A stretch of DNA of 64,000 nt from Proteles cristata cristata (GCA_017311185.1 JAESUZ010003499.1:558001-622000); one strand, 5' to 3'; positions 19,892 through 32,151 are shown, counted from the first letter of the stretch. Translations and numbers: made by a program. The notes: generated from the letters alone by a model not told the origin.

Positions 19892-21715
19892 CTGTGAGAG
19901 GGGACAGGGGGCTGTGCGTGAGTGGCCGGGGCCCGGGGGGCGGGGCGGGCGGTCTGTGCCAGTCAGCCTCCTTGTGAGGAAGGAGCAGGCAGCTCGAGAC
20001 AGGTCAACGATGAAGTTCGGGCCCAGCGTGATCAAGGACAGAGAGACCGGTCGACTGACCTTCCCAAACAGGACCCTCAAGAACGAAGGGGGCACCACAA
20101 GGGCGGACCCTCCCAGGAAAGCCTGGACGCACAGTCCGCAGCCACTGTCACGGCTGGCCACCTTCTGCAGCGGCGGCGGGGCTCCCTCCAGGATAACCGT
20201 GCGGATCTGGTTCCCAGTGCCATGGGGTCACGCAGAGGCACGGGAAGGACAGGTCGCCCCTCCTTCGCTCATTCATTCAATTTTATAAAGGAGAGCGTGC
20301 AAAGGCTCGCTCCGTCTTAGCCCCCGTGGTGACCCCGGCTCCTGCGTCGTGCTAACCACTGTGACGGGGGCCAGAGGCAGCGAGCAAGCGAAAATCCTAC
20401 AGGGGCAGGGGGGCCCCGGGAGCGGAGAGGAGGGACCCCACGGGCTGTCCTGGGGGTGGGAGGAGCCCTCCTGGAAGAATCTGAGGGTGGGCAGGAAGGG
20501 GTCGGCTGGGCGAGGGAGGGGGAGTCCCAGGCGGCAGGTGACAGCGGCCAGAGATCAGCCCAGTGCAGGGGCACTGGCATGTCAGGTGACGGGCAGGAGG
20601 AGGGGACAGGGAAGGGTGCAGGGGCTGCTGTGAGGTCAAGAGGTCAGCAGAGCGTGAACCGGAGAGGCGAGGCGGCCACGGTCAGTGGGCTTCACCTGCA
20701 GCAGGGTGGGCTGGGGGAGGGTCACAGTGCTGGGTGTATCTGTGTCTGCACGTTAGCAAGGGCCTGGGGCCGGTGAGCAGGGAAGTGGGAGCTTCGGGCC
20801 CAGAGAGGGGGTGATATGTGGAAAGACACAGTCAGGGGGGCCGGAGGGCCAGGGATGAGGCCGTGCTCGGGCCGTGGCTTCCAGCCTGCTGGCAGAGAGG
20901 ACAGAGGGGTGACCCCAGGGTGAGGACACGCCCGAAAAGTGGTCTGGCTTTTTGTGTCCCTGCTGTGGAGACAGTCTCGGGCTCAGCATGGGGGAGCCCC
21001 GGGCACAGCTTCCTTGGCCCCAGGGAGGACTCCTTGGTGGAGTGAGAGGTGACCCCCCGGCCAGTAAGGGCAGCAGGAACGCAGTGGCCCCAGGAAACTC
21101 ATGGGACAGGCCATCCAATCCCCGCCCTCACCCCGCCCCAGCTGCCCCGGGATGACCAGCTCCCCCAGCTCCACACAGAGCCCGAAACAATTCTGAGGAC
21201 TCTCTGGGAGGCGGGCGGGGCTGGGGACCGTGGGGAAGCTGGGATGGGCTGGTGCGCCAGCCAGGCGGGGACAGGGGCGTGTCCGAGCGCACTGTGTGCA
21301 ACCTTGCGTCCCTGGAGAAGGTAGGACAACACCCTCCTCTCCAGCCCGTCCCTGAGGTTAGGTGGTCAGAGCCACATCACATGGGGACTGCGACATCAAA
21401 AGCTGTCTGGGGGGCCGTGGGAGAGGCTGGGGGGGCAGGTCAGCGCCCCTCCAGGGCCTGGGACCTTCTGGCTTTGATTAGCATTTGAGGTTGGAGCCGC
21501 TGAAACAAAGGCACAGTCGGGGGGGCCTTCCCAGCCCACTAACCACAGCCGCCTCCCCTGGGGGTCTGGTCTGAGGGCGGGGCTTGCAGGGGAGGACTGA
21601 GGAACAAACGTCCCCTCCAGCTGTGTCTGGAGCGGCCCCCACCGCGGGGTCTCGGGGAGTCTGCCTCCCAGCCCGCCGCAGCGCGCAGAGGCATCCGGTG
21701 GCCCAGGACACTCAC
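19892..21715. other. LAMC3: LAMC3 intron 4
   Basis: 1,824 bp, repeat-poor and GC-rich, with an L2-like segment around 20260-20640. Otherwise unique, nothing recognised. Confidence 0.85.
20260..20640 (+). repeat. L2-like remnant
   Basis: CTTCGCTCATTCATTCAATT, then GCAGCGAGCAAGCGAAAATC and GAGCCCTCCTGGAAGAATCT resemble old L2 3' wording. Weak match. Confidence 0.35.
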
Positions 21716-21882
21716 GCACACACTCGTTGGCGGCCTCGGCGGTGCCCCGGGCCCACGGGCGGTCCTGGAAGAAGGGCAGGCAGCGCTCGCAGTCGGTGCC
21801 CGTGGTGTTGTGCTGGCAGCGGCAAGCCAGCCGGCCCGTCCCCTCGGGTCCACACTCGCTGGCGTGTCCATTGCACTTGCAC
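21716..21882 (-). CDS. LAMC3: LAMC3 exon 4: first laminin EGF-like (LE) module
   Basis: Residues 270-325 plus one base. The exon encodes LE1 with the typical spacing: [10 protein letters not shown], then [15 protein letters not shown], then a tail ending AANECV. NTT is an N-glycosylation sequon. LE modules are rigid, eight-cysteine rods that extend the short arm. The acceptor ends CCTCCAG at 21883. The best donor is GTGAGT at 21715-21710, which leaves one base (C) in the exon and gives phase 1, as required by exon 5. With this donor the junction codon is CCC (proline). As I recall human gamma-3, alanine is there, so this residue depends on the donor choice. Confidence 0.93.
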
Positions 21883-22589
21883 CTGGAGGCACACAGAGGA
21901 GGGCGTCCAGAATTGGGGAAGGCAAGGGGGTAATCACCAGGCGGCGCCTGCATTCAGACGAGCCCCCCATCCTACCGCTCAGTGGTGGCGCTTTAAGGAA
22001 CCCCGACTTCGTGCGGGGGTCACCAGTGACAGAGAGCTGACCGCCCCAGGCTCTCCTGAGCTCTGTCTGCAGACAAACCCCTTCCATCTTCACATGCCTG
22101 CTGTGATTACGCCCATTTGACAGATGGAGGAACTGAGGCGCAGGCAGGTTGCCCAGGGCCCCCAGTTAGCAACGGCAGAGTTTACAAGGGTGCTGCCGCC
22201 CAAGGCTTCCCCCTCAGGGGGAGTCCCAGCTGAGAACGACTCAGAAAGAAGTGACCCCTGCTCCCTCCGGGCAGAGGGTGGAGGTAGGGGGCAGCCAACG
22301 AGCTGCCTCATGCAGATCTTTGTGTCGAAAGGGCTGAGAAAGAGGTTGCTCCTTAGAGGACAGGCCCCGACTCATCTCAAGTCCCCAGTGGGTCTGTGCC
22401 TCTGGGGTACCCCCTCAGGCCCATGTCGCACCCGTCCCCCCTCCCACAAGATCGTGAGCCAGGTGGAAGGGGGCAGGACAGGTGACCCCGGTCCCCAGCA
22501 GCCAGACTGAGTCACTGAGGGACACCACGATTTCTAGCTTCCAGCCGTCCCCGACCGAGCTCGCCTCGCTGGAGCCTCACAGCCGCAGC

Positions 22590-22690
22590 AGGAGGGACCA
22601 TAATGACCCCCATTTCTCGGATGAGGAAACTGAGGTTCGGGCCACAAAGTAACAGGTGCTAAGCAGCAGAGCTAGAATCCGAGCCCTGTT
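22590..22690 (-). repeat. MIR fragment
   Basis: CCCCATTTCTCGGATGAGGA, AACTGAGGTTCGGGCCACAA and AGTAACAGGTGCTAAGCAGC give the reverse MIR core. Confidence 0.65.
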
Positions 22691-23904
22691 CTATTCCGCG
22701 CAGACCCCGAGCTCCTGGACACTCCCTACTCCACGGCCACTTGGTGGCTCCCATAAGCTGTGTTCCACCTTCTGCCCTCGGTGGGGGTGAAGAAATTGCT
22801 GACCACTGCTCGCACCCCCAGGGATTGTTTTTTTTACTTTGGGGACACAGGGCTTGGGACGGGCACAGGGCATCGTTTCCCCCATGGGAGCCCAGGGGAG
22901 GCGGGCAACACCCCAGTATTTCTGGCAGGGGTGAGGTGGATGCCAGTCTTGAGAGACAAGGACCTTCTGCCTTGGGACAAGGGACCACCCGTGTCCCCAC
23001 GGGGGTCTGTACACACCACCCTCCCCCCTGAAGCTCTCTGACCCTGAGGGAAGGAGTGAAATTCCTGTAGGCCATTGGAGGACGGAGGCCACCGGCCCCC
23101 CGGCCCCCCAGCGGGCTGCAGAGGGTGGTCCGGCTCCGGCAGATGGGACCCAGATGTTCTCTGGCCTGAAGCCCCCTGACAGCAGGCACTGGGGGCAGGA
23201 ACACCTGTTTCCTTCTTTCCTTTACAAGAAGGAGGTGCCTAAGCGTTTACGCTGAAGACGCCCTTTGGGCCCCCCTGGATCCACAGCCCGTGTGTGTGCT
23301 CAGTACCTGCGGCCACGTGGGAGACAGGCCTGGCGGGTTGAGGAAGATGAGGCCTCTGCCCTTCGGGGGCCCCTGCTTCTCCCGGAGTGAAGATGCTTAG
23401 ACAAATCAGAGCGTGTGCTGATCAACCTGGGGTCCCGAGCCCGAGCCTGGCGGCTCCCACAGGAGGGGGGGCGGGCCTCAGGCGGGCATCTGCTCACTGG
23501 GGGGCCGAGCCTTCCGGGTAGTCGGCTGTGGGGCTTGGGAGCTGCCTGAGCTGTTCGTCCGCACAGAGACGCCCCAAAGTCTTACTAAAAACGTCTGGGT
23601 GTCCACGAAGCCCTCCCATAGCCAGGTTTGCCAGGAGACCGCGGCAGCAGTGGGGGGGGGACGGACCCCGTGGTTTGTAAAATCAGGGGCGCCGATAAAG
23701 AGAGTAGAGCTGTGAAAGCTTTCAAGTGCTGCACCTGCCCGCGGTCAGCCCTGACCAGCTCTGCTCGGAGCACACGTCAGACGGAATGTCCGGCCGGCTG
23801 GAAAGTGCAAACAGGCTGTTTCAGGTGGGAGCACAGACCCCTGGAGGATCCCTGTGTAAGTGCCACTTCCTCTGTGGCATGAGTGAGCGAACCCGTACGA
23901 TGCA

Positions 23905-24003
23905 AAAAGGGAAGAAAAAGAAAAAGGAAAAGGAAGGAGGGGAGGGGAGGGAGAAAGGAGGAAAGGAGGAGAGGGAGGAGAGAGAAAAGGGAAGGGGGAA
24001 GGG
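23905..24003 (+). repeat. Polypurine (A/G) stretch
   Basis: About 100 bp of almost only A and G (GGAAAGGAGG type units) with no pyrimidine run. Confidence 0.95.
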
Positions 24004-24284
24004 ACCTCCAGGCAGAGGGAACGGCAGGTGCAAAGGTCTGGCAGGTCCTGTGCATGGCAGTGGGAACACAGCTGTGGGATGCGGCTGGGCTGCGAAGGCC
24101 TTGAATGCCAAGTCCAGAGGACCAGGATCTTGCTCCCTCTGTCTCCCCAGATCCCCAGAGGCACATGAAGGGGCTTCTTCACCCTCCACGGCAGCCACTG
24201 GGTGACTCCCAAATGACAGCGACCTTGTGCACCACGGCCAGAGTCCTGGGGCCCTCGGGCCCCGCCAAGCTGCCCTCCACCTAC

Positions 24285-24415
24285 CTGCCACCCACGGAGA
24301 AGTCAGATACGGCATAGTAATAGGACTGCAGCACCCTGGGGTCCTTGAAGATGTCGTCCCCAAACGTGTTGAGCCGGTCCAGAGAGATGAGGAGCTCGGT
24401 GCTGGTGACCCACTC
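24285..24415 (-). CDS. LAMC3: LAMC3 exon 3: end of LN domain
   Basis: Residues 227-269 plus two bases. The acceptor is a pyrimidine/purine mix ending CCCCCCAG at 24416. The exon opens with [20 protein letters not shown] and closes with the conserved [13 protein letters not shown] signature that ends LN domains of beta and gamma chains. The donor is GTAGGT at 24284-24279, phase 2. The split arginine codon (AG|G) is completed by exon 4. The sequence is intact and close to what is known for mammalian gamma-3. Confidence 0.95.
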
Positions 24416-24599
24416 CTGGGGGGAGGCGGGGGACACGGTGGGGGAAGGAGGGAAGGCGTCAGCGAGCTCCTGGGCGTTCACTTTCACCCTGCTCTGCCTG
24501 AAAGTCCAGCCGGCTGCCCTGGGGGTCTCCCGGGACCCAGAGACGAGCGAAGCTTAGACAAACTCCAGGAAATAAGCAGCCTGTGCTTTGGGGTCACGC

Positions 24600-24740
24600 C
24601 AGTCTGGGCGCCGGGCCACTCACTGGCTGTGCAAGTTTGGGAGGTGGCCCAACGTCCCGGAGGCTCTGTTTTCCCATCTGTAAAATGGGACAAGGAATTG
24701 TGCGGGCCTCACAGGGTGCCTGGAGGAGGAGGATGGCCAG
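24600..24740 (+). repeat. MIR fragment
   Basis: CACTGGCTGTGCAAGTTTGG, GAGGCTCTGTTTTCCCATCT and GTAAAATGGGACAAGG give the MIR core. Confidence 0.7.
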
Positions 24741-25389
24741 TGTAAGCAGCGGGGCGTGGGGGCTGTCACGTGCTTAGTAAGTGGCCGTGGTGCTGGGGGG
24801 GGAGGGGGGCAGGGCCAAACCAGCCCATCCTAGAGTTTGTCATGCAGGTCACTTAACTTCTCCCAGGGGCTTCTGCACCCCCGTCCTAGAGGGTGGCGGA
24901 GGGAGGAAGAGTCCCAGTGGCCTTCTTGCCAGCGCAGCCGGCCGGGTGTGGGGCAGGTCCTAGCTTCTAGGCTTCTCATAGGCTGAGGCTCCCACTGGCA
25001 AGGCACCTGCCCCAGGCGACGTCAGTCCCACTTGGGACCCCTTATTCTCAGGGCACGCGCAGCCCCCAGGCTCTGCCTGGCACGTAGCAGGTACTCAGCA
25101 AACGCTGGCTGATGGCTGAATGACACCATCTCTCTGGAAGAGCGTGGCGGGGAGGTAGGGGAGAGCGTGGCAGGGAGGTAGGGGAGAGCCCACGTGAAGG
25201 CTGACATTTCCATGCGCCTGCTGCTATAATCAGAGGTACACAGAGGCAGCTCCGGTTGAATCTTAATCAACATTTTAATTCAGCCCAGGAGCTCCTGGTT
25301 TAGCAATCAGGCCCATCAGGGCAGAAACGAACTCCCGGCGAAGTCTGTCTTCGGGCCCCAGCGTGACGCGGCCCAGCGGGTCTCTGCTG

Positions 25390-25422
25390 TTCCCCCCCAC
25401 CCCCACCCCCACCCCCACCGCC
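25390..25422 (+). repeat. (CCCCCA)n simple repeat
   Basis: Five CCCCCA-type hexamer units with a leading C-run. Confidence 0.95.
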
Positions 25423-27098
25423 ACACCGAGCTCAGCCACTTGGCAGCCCACTGCCTGGGACCCAGGGCCTCTGCCCAGGGATGTTTCTGCTGGGGAGAGG
25501 GCGTCTGGCGCCGAAGACTTCAGTGGGAGCCTCAGCACCGAGCGGGGTTTGTAAGCGCCCATCACTCCACCAATCACTCCGCAAATGTCAGCGTGCATCC
25601 AGGGATCTGGCTCAGATGTACCAAGTCGGCCTTCTCCCAAGGTCTTTGGAGGGGGGGACAGAGGGACCCAAGGCCAGCAGACACACGACACATCCTGCCT
25701 CACCTCCCGCCCCCAAATGCTCCAGATCCTCAGAGGAAGCGCCAGCCCAGATGTGCCCAGATGTGCCCAGGGTGGGGGGGGCGGGGTACAGGGGAGAAGG
25801 GCGAGGCAGGCTTGCCTTTGTCGTCCTTCTCCGACCTTGGTGTCCCCCTGGGGGTGGGGGCGGGGCTTTCTCACATAGGAGACCACCAGTCAGGGAAGGG
25901 CGTGGCCTGGGGTGCCGCCTGGGACCCAGCCCTCTGCTGCCTTCAGAAGACCTTGGCTAATAACTTGTAAGTAATCTACAGAGCTCGGAGCCTGGGGAGG
26001 GGACGTTGTCATTTTAAACAGAATCATGATGGCGACACAAGAATATTTTTCGGGAGATAAGCAGAGCCTGGTATCCGGGCATGAGATTCTGTACCAGAAA
26101 GGATTAGCCTTTTGCCCAAACAGACGTCTGGCATTTGCCCCGGCTCCGGGGAGATCATCTCTAAGCCCTTGGCATGCTCTGCTTGATAAGAATGTCTCTG
26201 TTCGCTGGGGTCTTGGGCGGCTCCAGACGGTCTAGGCTAACAGCTGGTTGAGGGGGTGCCTTGGGCCACACAGGGCCAGCCTGACCCCTGACAGTTGGCC
26301 GTGTCTATGTGACCGACCCCCAGAAAAGACCCTGGACACCCAGGGACAGGTAATCTCCCTGGTCAGCAGTACTCTGTGCGCGTTGTACGCGCTGCTGGAG
26401 AAGTCAGTCCCATCCCGCGACTCTCCTGGGAGACAGCAGGGGACTTCACACCAGTCCCTCCTGATCTCTTGTCGCTGGACGCTTAGCGCCTTCCTGCATC
26501 CTGGGCCTCCTTCAAGCGAACCACTGAACCCGAGGGACCCTGAACCAGCGGGCGCCACGTCCTCTCGTGCTGGGCAGCCAGGGCAGGGGCCCAACCTCTT
26601 TCTGGGACTACGCGTTCCCTCTAGAAATAAACAGGATTCTGGCCCCCTTGTTATCTCTGACCGGCAAAGGGAATGTTCTGGATCTGTCGGGGGTGGGGTG
26701 GGGGAAGGGATGGCAGTGTTTTCTCAGCACAGGAAACTCGGGGAAGTGGACTAGAGGGCTGTCCGGCGCCCACAAATGTCAGGCCGACCACTGCGTCCGT
26801 AGCTGAAGGTCACAGACACACGGGAGCATGGACGGGCATGGGCGCCGATCCAGGACCGCACGAACCAGAGCAGGCCCCGGAGGGCTGGACGGGGGCTGGG
26901 GGGGCACGGCCTGCCATCCCTTGCCATGACGATCAGAAGGGCAAGCTGCTGGGAGCTATCACCCTCAAAGCGTGACTGAGCCCCTCTTACGTGCCAAGCA
27001 CTGAGCTGGCCACTTAGAGTTGACTGTCTACACGAGGCTGTTTAAATTCACAGAAATAAGACTGAAAATTCAGTTCCTCGGTCAGGCTAGTCTCATTT

Positions 27099-27309
27099 TT
27101 TTTTTTTTTATTTCTAGGAGAGAGAGAGAGAGAGACAGTGTGAGCAGGGGAGGGTCAGAGAGAGAGGAAGTCACAGACTCTGAAACAGGCTCCAGGCTCT
27201 GAGCTGGCAGTCAGCATAGAGCCCGACGCGGGGCTCAAACCCACGAACCCCGAGATCATGACCTAAGCGAAAGTCGGATGCTTAACCGACTAAGCCACCC
27301 AGGTGCCCC
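27099..27309 (-). repeat. Felid tRNA-Lys SINE, young subfamily
   Basis: Reverse orientation. Target-site duplication CAGGCTAGTCTCATTT on both sides. Ends ACCCAGGTGCCCC. Confidence 0.95.
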
Positions 27310-27476
27310 CAGGCTAGTCTCATTTCAAGTGCTCCGTGGATATGTGGCCAGTGGCTGCCATTGGACGCTGCAGGCAGAGACCACTTGGGTCACTGCAGAA
27401 TGTTCTGGAGAGCATAGAACCAGGACTCTAGGGTTCCCAAATTCGTATTCTTCCCGTTTTTTTCTTTTTTTTAATT

Positions 27477-27682
27477 ACAAAAATTTTTTAATGTTTATTT
27501 TTGACAGAGACAGAGAGTGAGCAGGGGAGGGGCAGAGAGAGAGGGAGACACAGAATCAGAAGCAGGCTCCAGGGTCTGAACTGTCGGCACAGAGCCCGAT
27601 GCAGGGCTCAAACCCACAAACCGTGAGATCATGACCTGAGCTGAAGTTGGATGCTTAACCGACTGAACCACCCAGGCGCCCC
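27477..27682 (-). repeat. Felid tRNA-Lys SINE, older subfamily
   Basis: Reverse orientation; ends GAACCACCCAGGCGCCCC. Body GAACTGTCGGCACAGAGCC. Confidence 0.93.
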
Positions 27683-28087
27683 TGCACAGTTTCCGTTTTC
27701 TCTTCATAAAAGCCCTTGGGGACGCACAGGGCAGGCAATGTTATCAGTTCACAGAGGAAGTGAGGCCCTCAGCAGGGCATTCTAGAAAGTTCTAGAAAGA
27801 GCACCAGTCAGGAGTCAGGACACTCGGGTTCTGGTCTGGGCCCTTCCGCCATGCCCCTGGCAAACCCCTTCTCTGCTCCAGGCCTCAGTTTCCCCACCCA
27901 CACAAGGAAAGGGCCAGGTGAGTTGGTGGCTGCCACAGGGCTCCGGGAGCCAAAGGGCTTGGCTGCAGCGGGCAGGGGACGCCTCTGCTTGGCTGCGCAA
28001 GGCCTCTTTCATCTCTTTTACTGCGGCTTCCACAACACATTCAGATACAACAAAGGCTTCCGTTGTTAAGATCTTTCTACTTTTTTT

Positions 28088-28298
28088 TAAGCTTTTTTTT
28101 TTTTAAGTTTATTTTGAGAGAGACCGAGAGAGAGAGCAGGTGAGGGGCAGAGAGAGAGAGGGAGACAGAGGACCCCAAGCATGCTCCACACCGTGGGCAC
28201 ACAGCCCGGTGCGGGGCTCGAACTCGCACCGCAAGATCATGACCTGAGCGGAAACCAAGAGTCGGATGCTGAACCCACTGAGCCTCCCAGGCACCCCT
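28088..28298 (-). repeat. Felid tRNA-Lys SINE, older diverged copy
   Basis: Reverse orientation, GAGCCTCCCAGGCACCCC at the end. Its head lies 94 bp from the LAMC3 exon 2 donor. Confidence 0.92.
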
Positions 28299-28391
28299 GT
28301 GTCCTTTTATTTTCTACTTCCCCGAATCTCCCTCCCCCCCAGGCCTGGGCACCCCCACCCCCCCGCAGCCCAAGGCCTGCTCCTCTCTGAC

Positions 28392-28696
28392 CTGCAACAC
28401 GGGGCTCTCCTCGAAGTTGTAAGCGCTGGGCCGGCCCTCCAGGGTGGAGAAGGCCACGTTGCCCCCGCTCAGCGGGGAGATGTCGCTGAACTCGGAGGTG
28501 CAGAAGGCCACGCGCTCGTCCTCACCGGGGCGCAGGTAGTGACCCTCGGGGGTGCCGTACGTCCTCTGGCAGGAGGCGCTATAGTACTGGTAAGGCTCCC
28601 ACGGGCTGCCCGCCTGGGTGCGCTTATAGATGGCAAAGCTCTCGGGGCGACTGGTGTGGAACTTCAGCCTCACGTAGGTGATCTCGTAAGCTTTCC
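28392..28696 (-). CDS. LAMC3: LAMC3 exon 2: LN domain, central part
   Basis: Residues 125-226, the core beta-sandwich part of the LN domain. The acceptor is CTGCAG ending at 28697. The first two exon bases complete a glycine codon and are followed by [19 protein letters not shown], a very conserved laminin LN stretch. Further on are [16 protein letters not shown] and the block before NFEESPVLQ. The exon ends on a complete CAG codon (phase 0) with donor GTCAGA. The length of 305 bp fits the coding frame exactly. A felid SINE lies 94 bp beyond the donor in intron 2. The exon is isolated from exon 1 by a 14.2-kb intron. Confidence 0.96.
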
Positions 28697-30238
28697 CTGC
28701 AGCGGAAGACATGGACCCATTTTACAGAAGGGAAGGGGGTGTCACCGTCCTGGTCCAGGGAGAGCAGCAGGGCAATGCTGTGTACACGATCCTGGGAGGG
28801 TTGTTAGAGGCTGTCTGGAGCACTGCACTGGGGGTGCCGTGATGGATTAGTGATGTCTGTCAGGGGCACGGGAAGGAGAGCACAATTCTGGCACACTTCT
28901 GAGGTACCTGCCATCCCTTACCTAGGCCAGCTTGCCTCCCTGCACGTGAATCTGCATTGTAACGCCCCCGATAGGCGGCCAGCCCTTTTTGTCCAAGTAT
29001 CTCCAGCAATGGGATGTTGCCACGTTCTGTAGAAGCCTGCTTTACCATTAGAAAGTTATTTCTTTTACTACACCCCAGCGAAACCAACCCTTCCACCTGT
29101 GCCTTTGGGCTCATACCTCCCCCGTCTGGAGACATCACGCTCTGACTCCCTCGAACCCTAACACGACCCTCCAGGACCCTCTACTCTTCCGGTGTCCATC
29201 TGACTTCTCTTCTGGAAAAGAAGCCTCTAGAGAAGTCTATATCGGCTTGGTCCCATGGCCTCAACTCCCGACTTAGCCCTCAGTCCACTGCAATCCAGCT
29301 TCTCTGTTCTTGCAAAGCTGCCTTACCAACAGCCCTCTGTGGCCACAGCCAGGGGCCCCGGCCTTGCCTTACTTCCTGGGGCGCGGGAGGGGGAGTCCCC
29401 AGGCCTCCATGCAGCCCACCCTCCTGGGTCAGGCTCCTGGGCTGCTCCTTGGCCCCCCCGCCCATCCCCTCCCCCAGTGCCTCCTCCTCCGTCAGCTTTA
29501 GCCCCGCTCTCCTCTCCCACCTGCCGACATCGAGATGGGGGAGATTCGAACTTCACACTTCGGCCCCCACCCTGCCCTCTTCAGTTCTGGGATCTGCCCC
29601 AGGAGTGCCCACAGGATGAATCCAGACCCCCCACAATGACTCGGAGCTGTCCCGGAGGCCTGCACGGGCAGGAAGGGCGTGGGTGGGGAGCAGAGGGGGC
29701 AGGGAGGGAAGGGTCCCTACATGCTCATCGGTCCTCGGTGGGGGTGTCATCGAGCAGCGCTCAGGACCGAAGAACCAAGTACTGCTGGGGATAGAAAGGA
29801 ACGGACAGCCCTCGCTCCAAGAGGGAGGGTGGCTATTTCTGGGGCAGGGGGCTGGGCTGGGTGAGTGGCAGGGGTGGGTGATTGCAGCCTCCGCAGCCCA
29901 CTGAGCATCGGCCCCTCGAAGCCAAGTGCATGTGTAAGTGCAAAATCAGCAGGGAATCAAGGGCTGATTTGGAAGGTGATTTCCCTACGGCCCGGACGTC
30001 CCCACCTGCTCACCCCTCACCTCCTACGGGCCTCCGCAGGGGTGCCCCTCCTCACGGAGCCTTCCTACATTTTGCACGTCCTCCCCCAGCTGGGGAGGGG
30101 CCGCCTGGGCACAATACGGGGGTATCGCACTGACCACGACACGCTCTCTCCCTGCTCACCTCATCAGCAGAGAACTATCTGCTCATCAACTTGCATCCCT
30201 CGCTGCACGGAGCTCAGGGCCAGCACTTGCCCTTGCTT

Positions 30239-30445
30239 TTTTTTTTATGTTTTATTTATTTCCAGGAGAGAGAGAGACAGCGTGAACAGGGGAGGGTCAG
30301 AGAGAGGGAGTCACAGACTGAAACAGGCTCCAGGCTCTGAGCTGGCAGTCAGCACAGAGCCCGACGCGGCTCGAACCCACGAACCGCGAGATCATGACCT
30401 AAGCGAAAGTCGGACGCTTAACCGACTAAGCCACCCAGGCGCCCC
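30239..30445 (-). repeat. Felid tRNA-Lys SINE, young subfamily
   Basis: Reverse orientation; target-site duplication GCCCTTGCTTTTTT on both sides. Two bases missing in the CCGACGCGGCTCGAACC segment. Confidence 0.95.
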
Positions 30446-30747
30446 TGCCCTTGCTTTTTTAAACTTGGCCACCCCAGTGCCTCGCAAAGTGCCAGACGCC
30501 TGGCAGGCACCCACGAGCATCTATGCAAGTACAAACAGATGAACAAATGGCCACAGGTCACGGCCAGCAATGGCAGCGCCCGGCCCCGGGGGGCAGCATG
30601 AGTGTGTCCTCTCTTCCTTCCCAAATCTGCTTTCTTCCCTCGTCCCGGCTCCCAGATACTCCCAGAGGCCTGCCCGCCTGCCCACAGCCTTTCTTCCCCA
30701 CCGAGGGGACGTCGCTACAGTCCTCTGTTTAAATATGTCGGTCCTAT

Positions 30748-30946
30748 GGGGACGCCTGGGTGGCCCAGCCGGTTGAGCGTCCAACTCTTTGGTTTCGGCT
30801 CAGGTCACGATCTCAAGCTCCGTGAGTTCGGGCCCTGTGTCAGGCTCTGCGCTGACAGCACAGAGCCTGCTTGGGATTCTCTCTCTCTGCTCCTCCACTG
30901 CTCGTGCTCTCTCTCTCTCAAAATAAATAAACTTCAAAAAAAAAAA
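30748..30946 (+). repeat. Felid tRNA-Lys SINE, older copy
   Basis: Starts GGGGACGCCTGGGTGGCCCA. Flanked by TGTCGGTCCTATG and TGTTGGTCCTATG. Body GCTGACAGCACAGAGCC. Confidence 0.92.
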
Positions 30947-31977
30947 CTCATGTTGGTCCTATGTAAGCACTGTTAGAAGAAAACACAGTGGCACATCTTT
31001 GTGATCTGGGCTGGGCAAAGCCTTCTTAGATGCGACACCAAAAAGCGCAAGTGACAGAAGCAAAAAATGGACACAGCGGACGCGAGCAAAGTCAAAAGCG
31101 TCTGTGTTTCTAACCCTACTGAGAAAATGAAAAGCCACAGGACGGGAGAAGGTATTTGCCAGTTTTATATCTGATAAGGGATGGACCCGCAGTACATAGC
31201 CAAATAGCCCAATTAAAAAAAAAAAAATGGGCAAAGGACACAGACGTTTCTCCAAAGAAGACAGCAAATGGCCGATAAGCACACGAGCGGGGGCGCCAAG
31301 TCCTCAGCCATGAGGGACACGCAAACCAGAAACGATAACGAGCTACCACTTCCCGCGCGCTGGGAACGCTACAATCGTGACCGATGATGGCGGAGGAGGT
31401 GAAGCCACTGGTGCGAATCCAAGATGGTGGCGGCCATGGGAGACCAGCCTGGCGGGTCCTCGAACGGTTAACATGGAAATGACGCAGCCGCCCCACCCCT
31501 GGGCACCGACCCGAGCGAAATGGAAACACATGTCTACACAAACGCGCACGGACGTTCACCGCGGCATTCCTCATAACGGCCGAGGGGGGGACCAACTCAA
31601 GTGTCTGTCAGCTGATAAGTGAACCAAGAAATGTGGCGGCCCATACGATGGGAGATTACTTGGTAACAAAAGGGAATGACGTTCGGATGCACGCTGTGAC
31701 GTGGAGAAGCCTCAACAACAGTACGGTAAACGAAGGCGGCCAGTCACAAAAGTCAACACATTGTAGGATTCCACGCGCACTCAGTGTCCTGAATTGGCAA
31801 AGACAGGAAGTAGACTCGTGGTTGTCAGGGTCTAGGGGGAGAAGTGGCGATGGGGGCGGGGGGAGACTGCTAATGGGTACAGCGTTTCTTTTGGGGGTGA
31901 TGAAATGCTCCCAAAGTGGCTGTGAGGATGGGTACACAACTCTATGAACGGACTAAAAGCCACTGAATTGCACACTT

Positions 31978-32121
31978 TATTTTATTTACTTATTTTTTTT
32001 AAAGTCGGCTTCACACCCAGCACAGAGCCCAATGTGGGGCTTGAACTCATGACCCTGAGATCAAGCCCTGAGCTGAGATCAAGAGTCGGATGCTTAATCA
32101 ACCGAGTCGCCCAGGCGCCCC
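31978..32121 (-). repeat. Short felid SINE copy
   Basis: Reverse orientation, lacks the CT-rich 3' part and keeps GAGCCCAATGTGGGGCTTGA. Flanks CTGAATTGCA/CTGAATTGTA are from the host L1. Confidence 0.85.
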
Positions 32122-32151
32122 TGAATTGTACAGTTCAAATGGGTGGTTTGA

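Larger units (their letters stand above)
21883..24284. other. LAMC3: LAMC3 intron 3
   Basis: 2,402 bp. MIR-like pieces near 22100-22190 and 22590-22690, a 100-bp polypurine stretch at 23905-24003, otherwise unique. Confidence 0.85.
24416..28391. other. LAMC3: LAMC3 intron 2
   Basis: 3,976 bp. MIR-like (24600-24740), (CCCCCA)n at 25390-25422, unique sequence 25430-27090 with a candidate conserved island at 26000-26230, then three reverse SINEs at 27099-28298. Confidence 0.85.

Noticed and set aside
31400..31440. YY1-like AAGATGGTGGCGGCCATGG word
   Set aside because: It lies in an L1 segment that corresponds to ordinary L1 sequence with drift. There is no promoter context.
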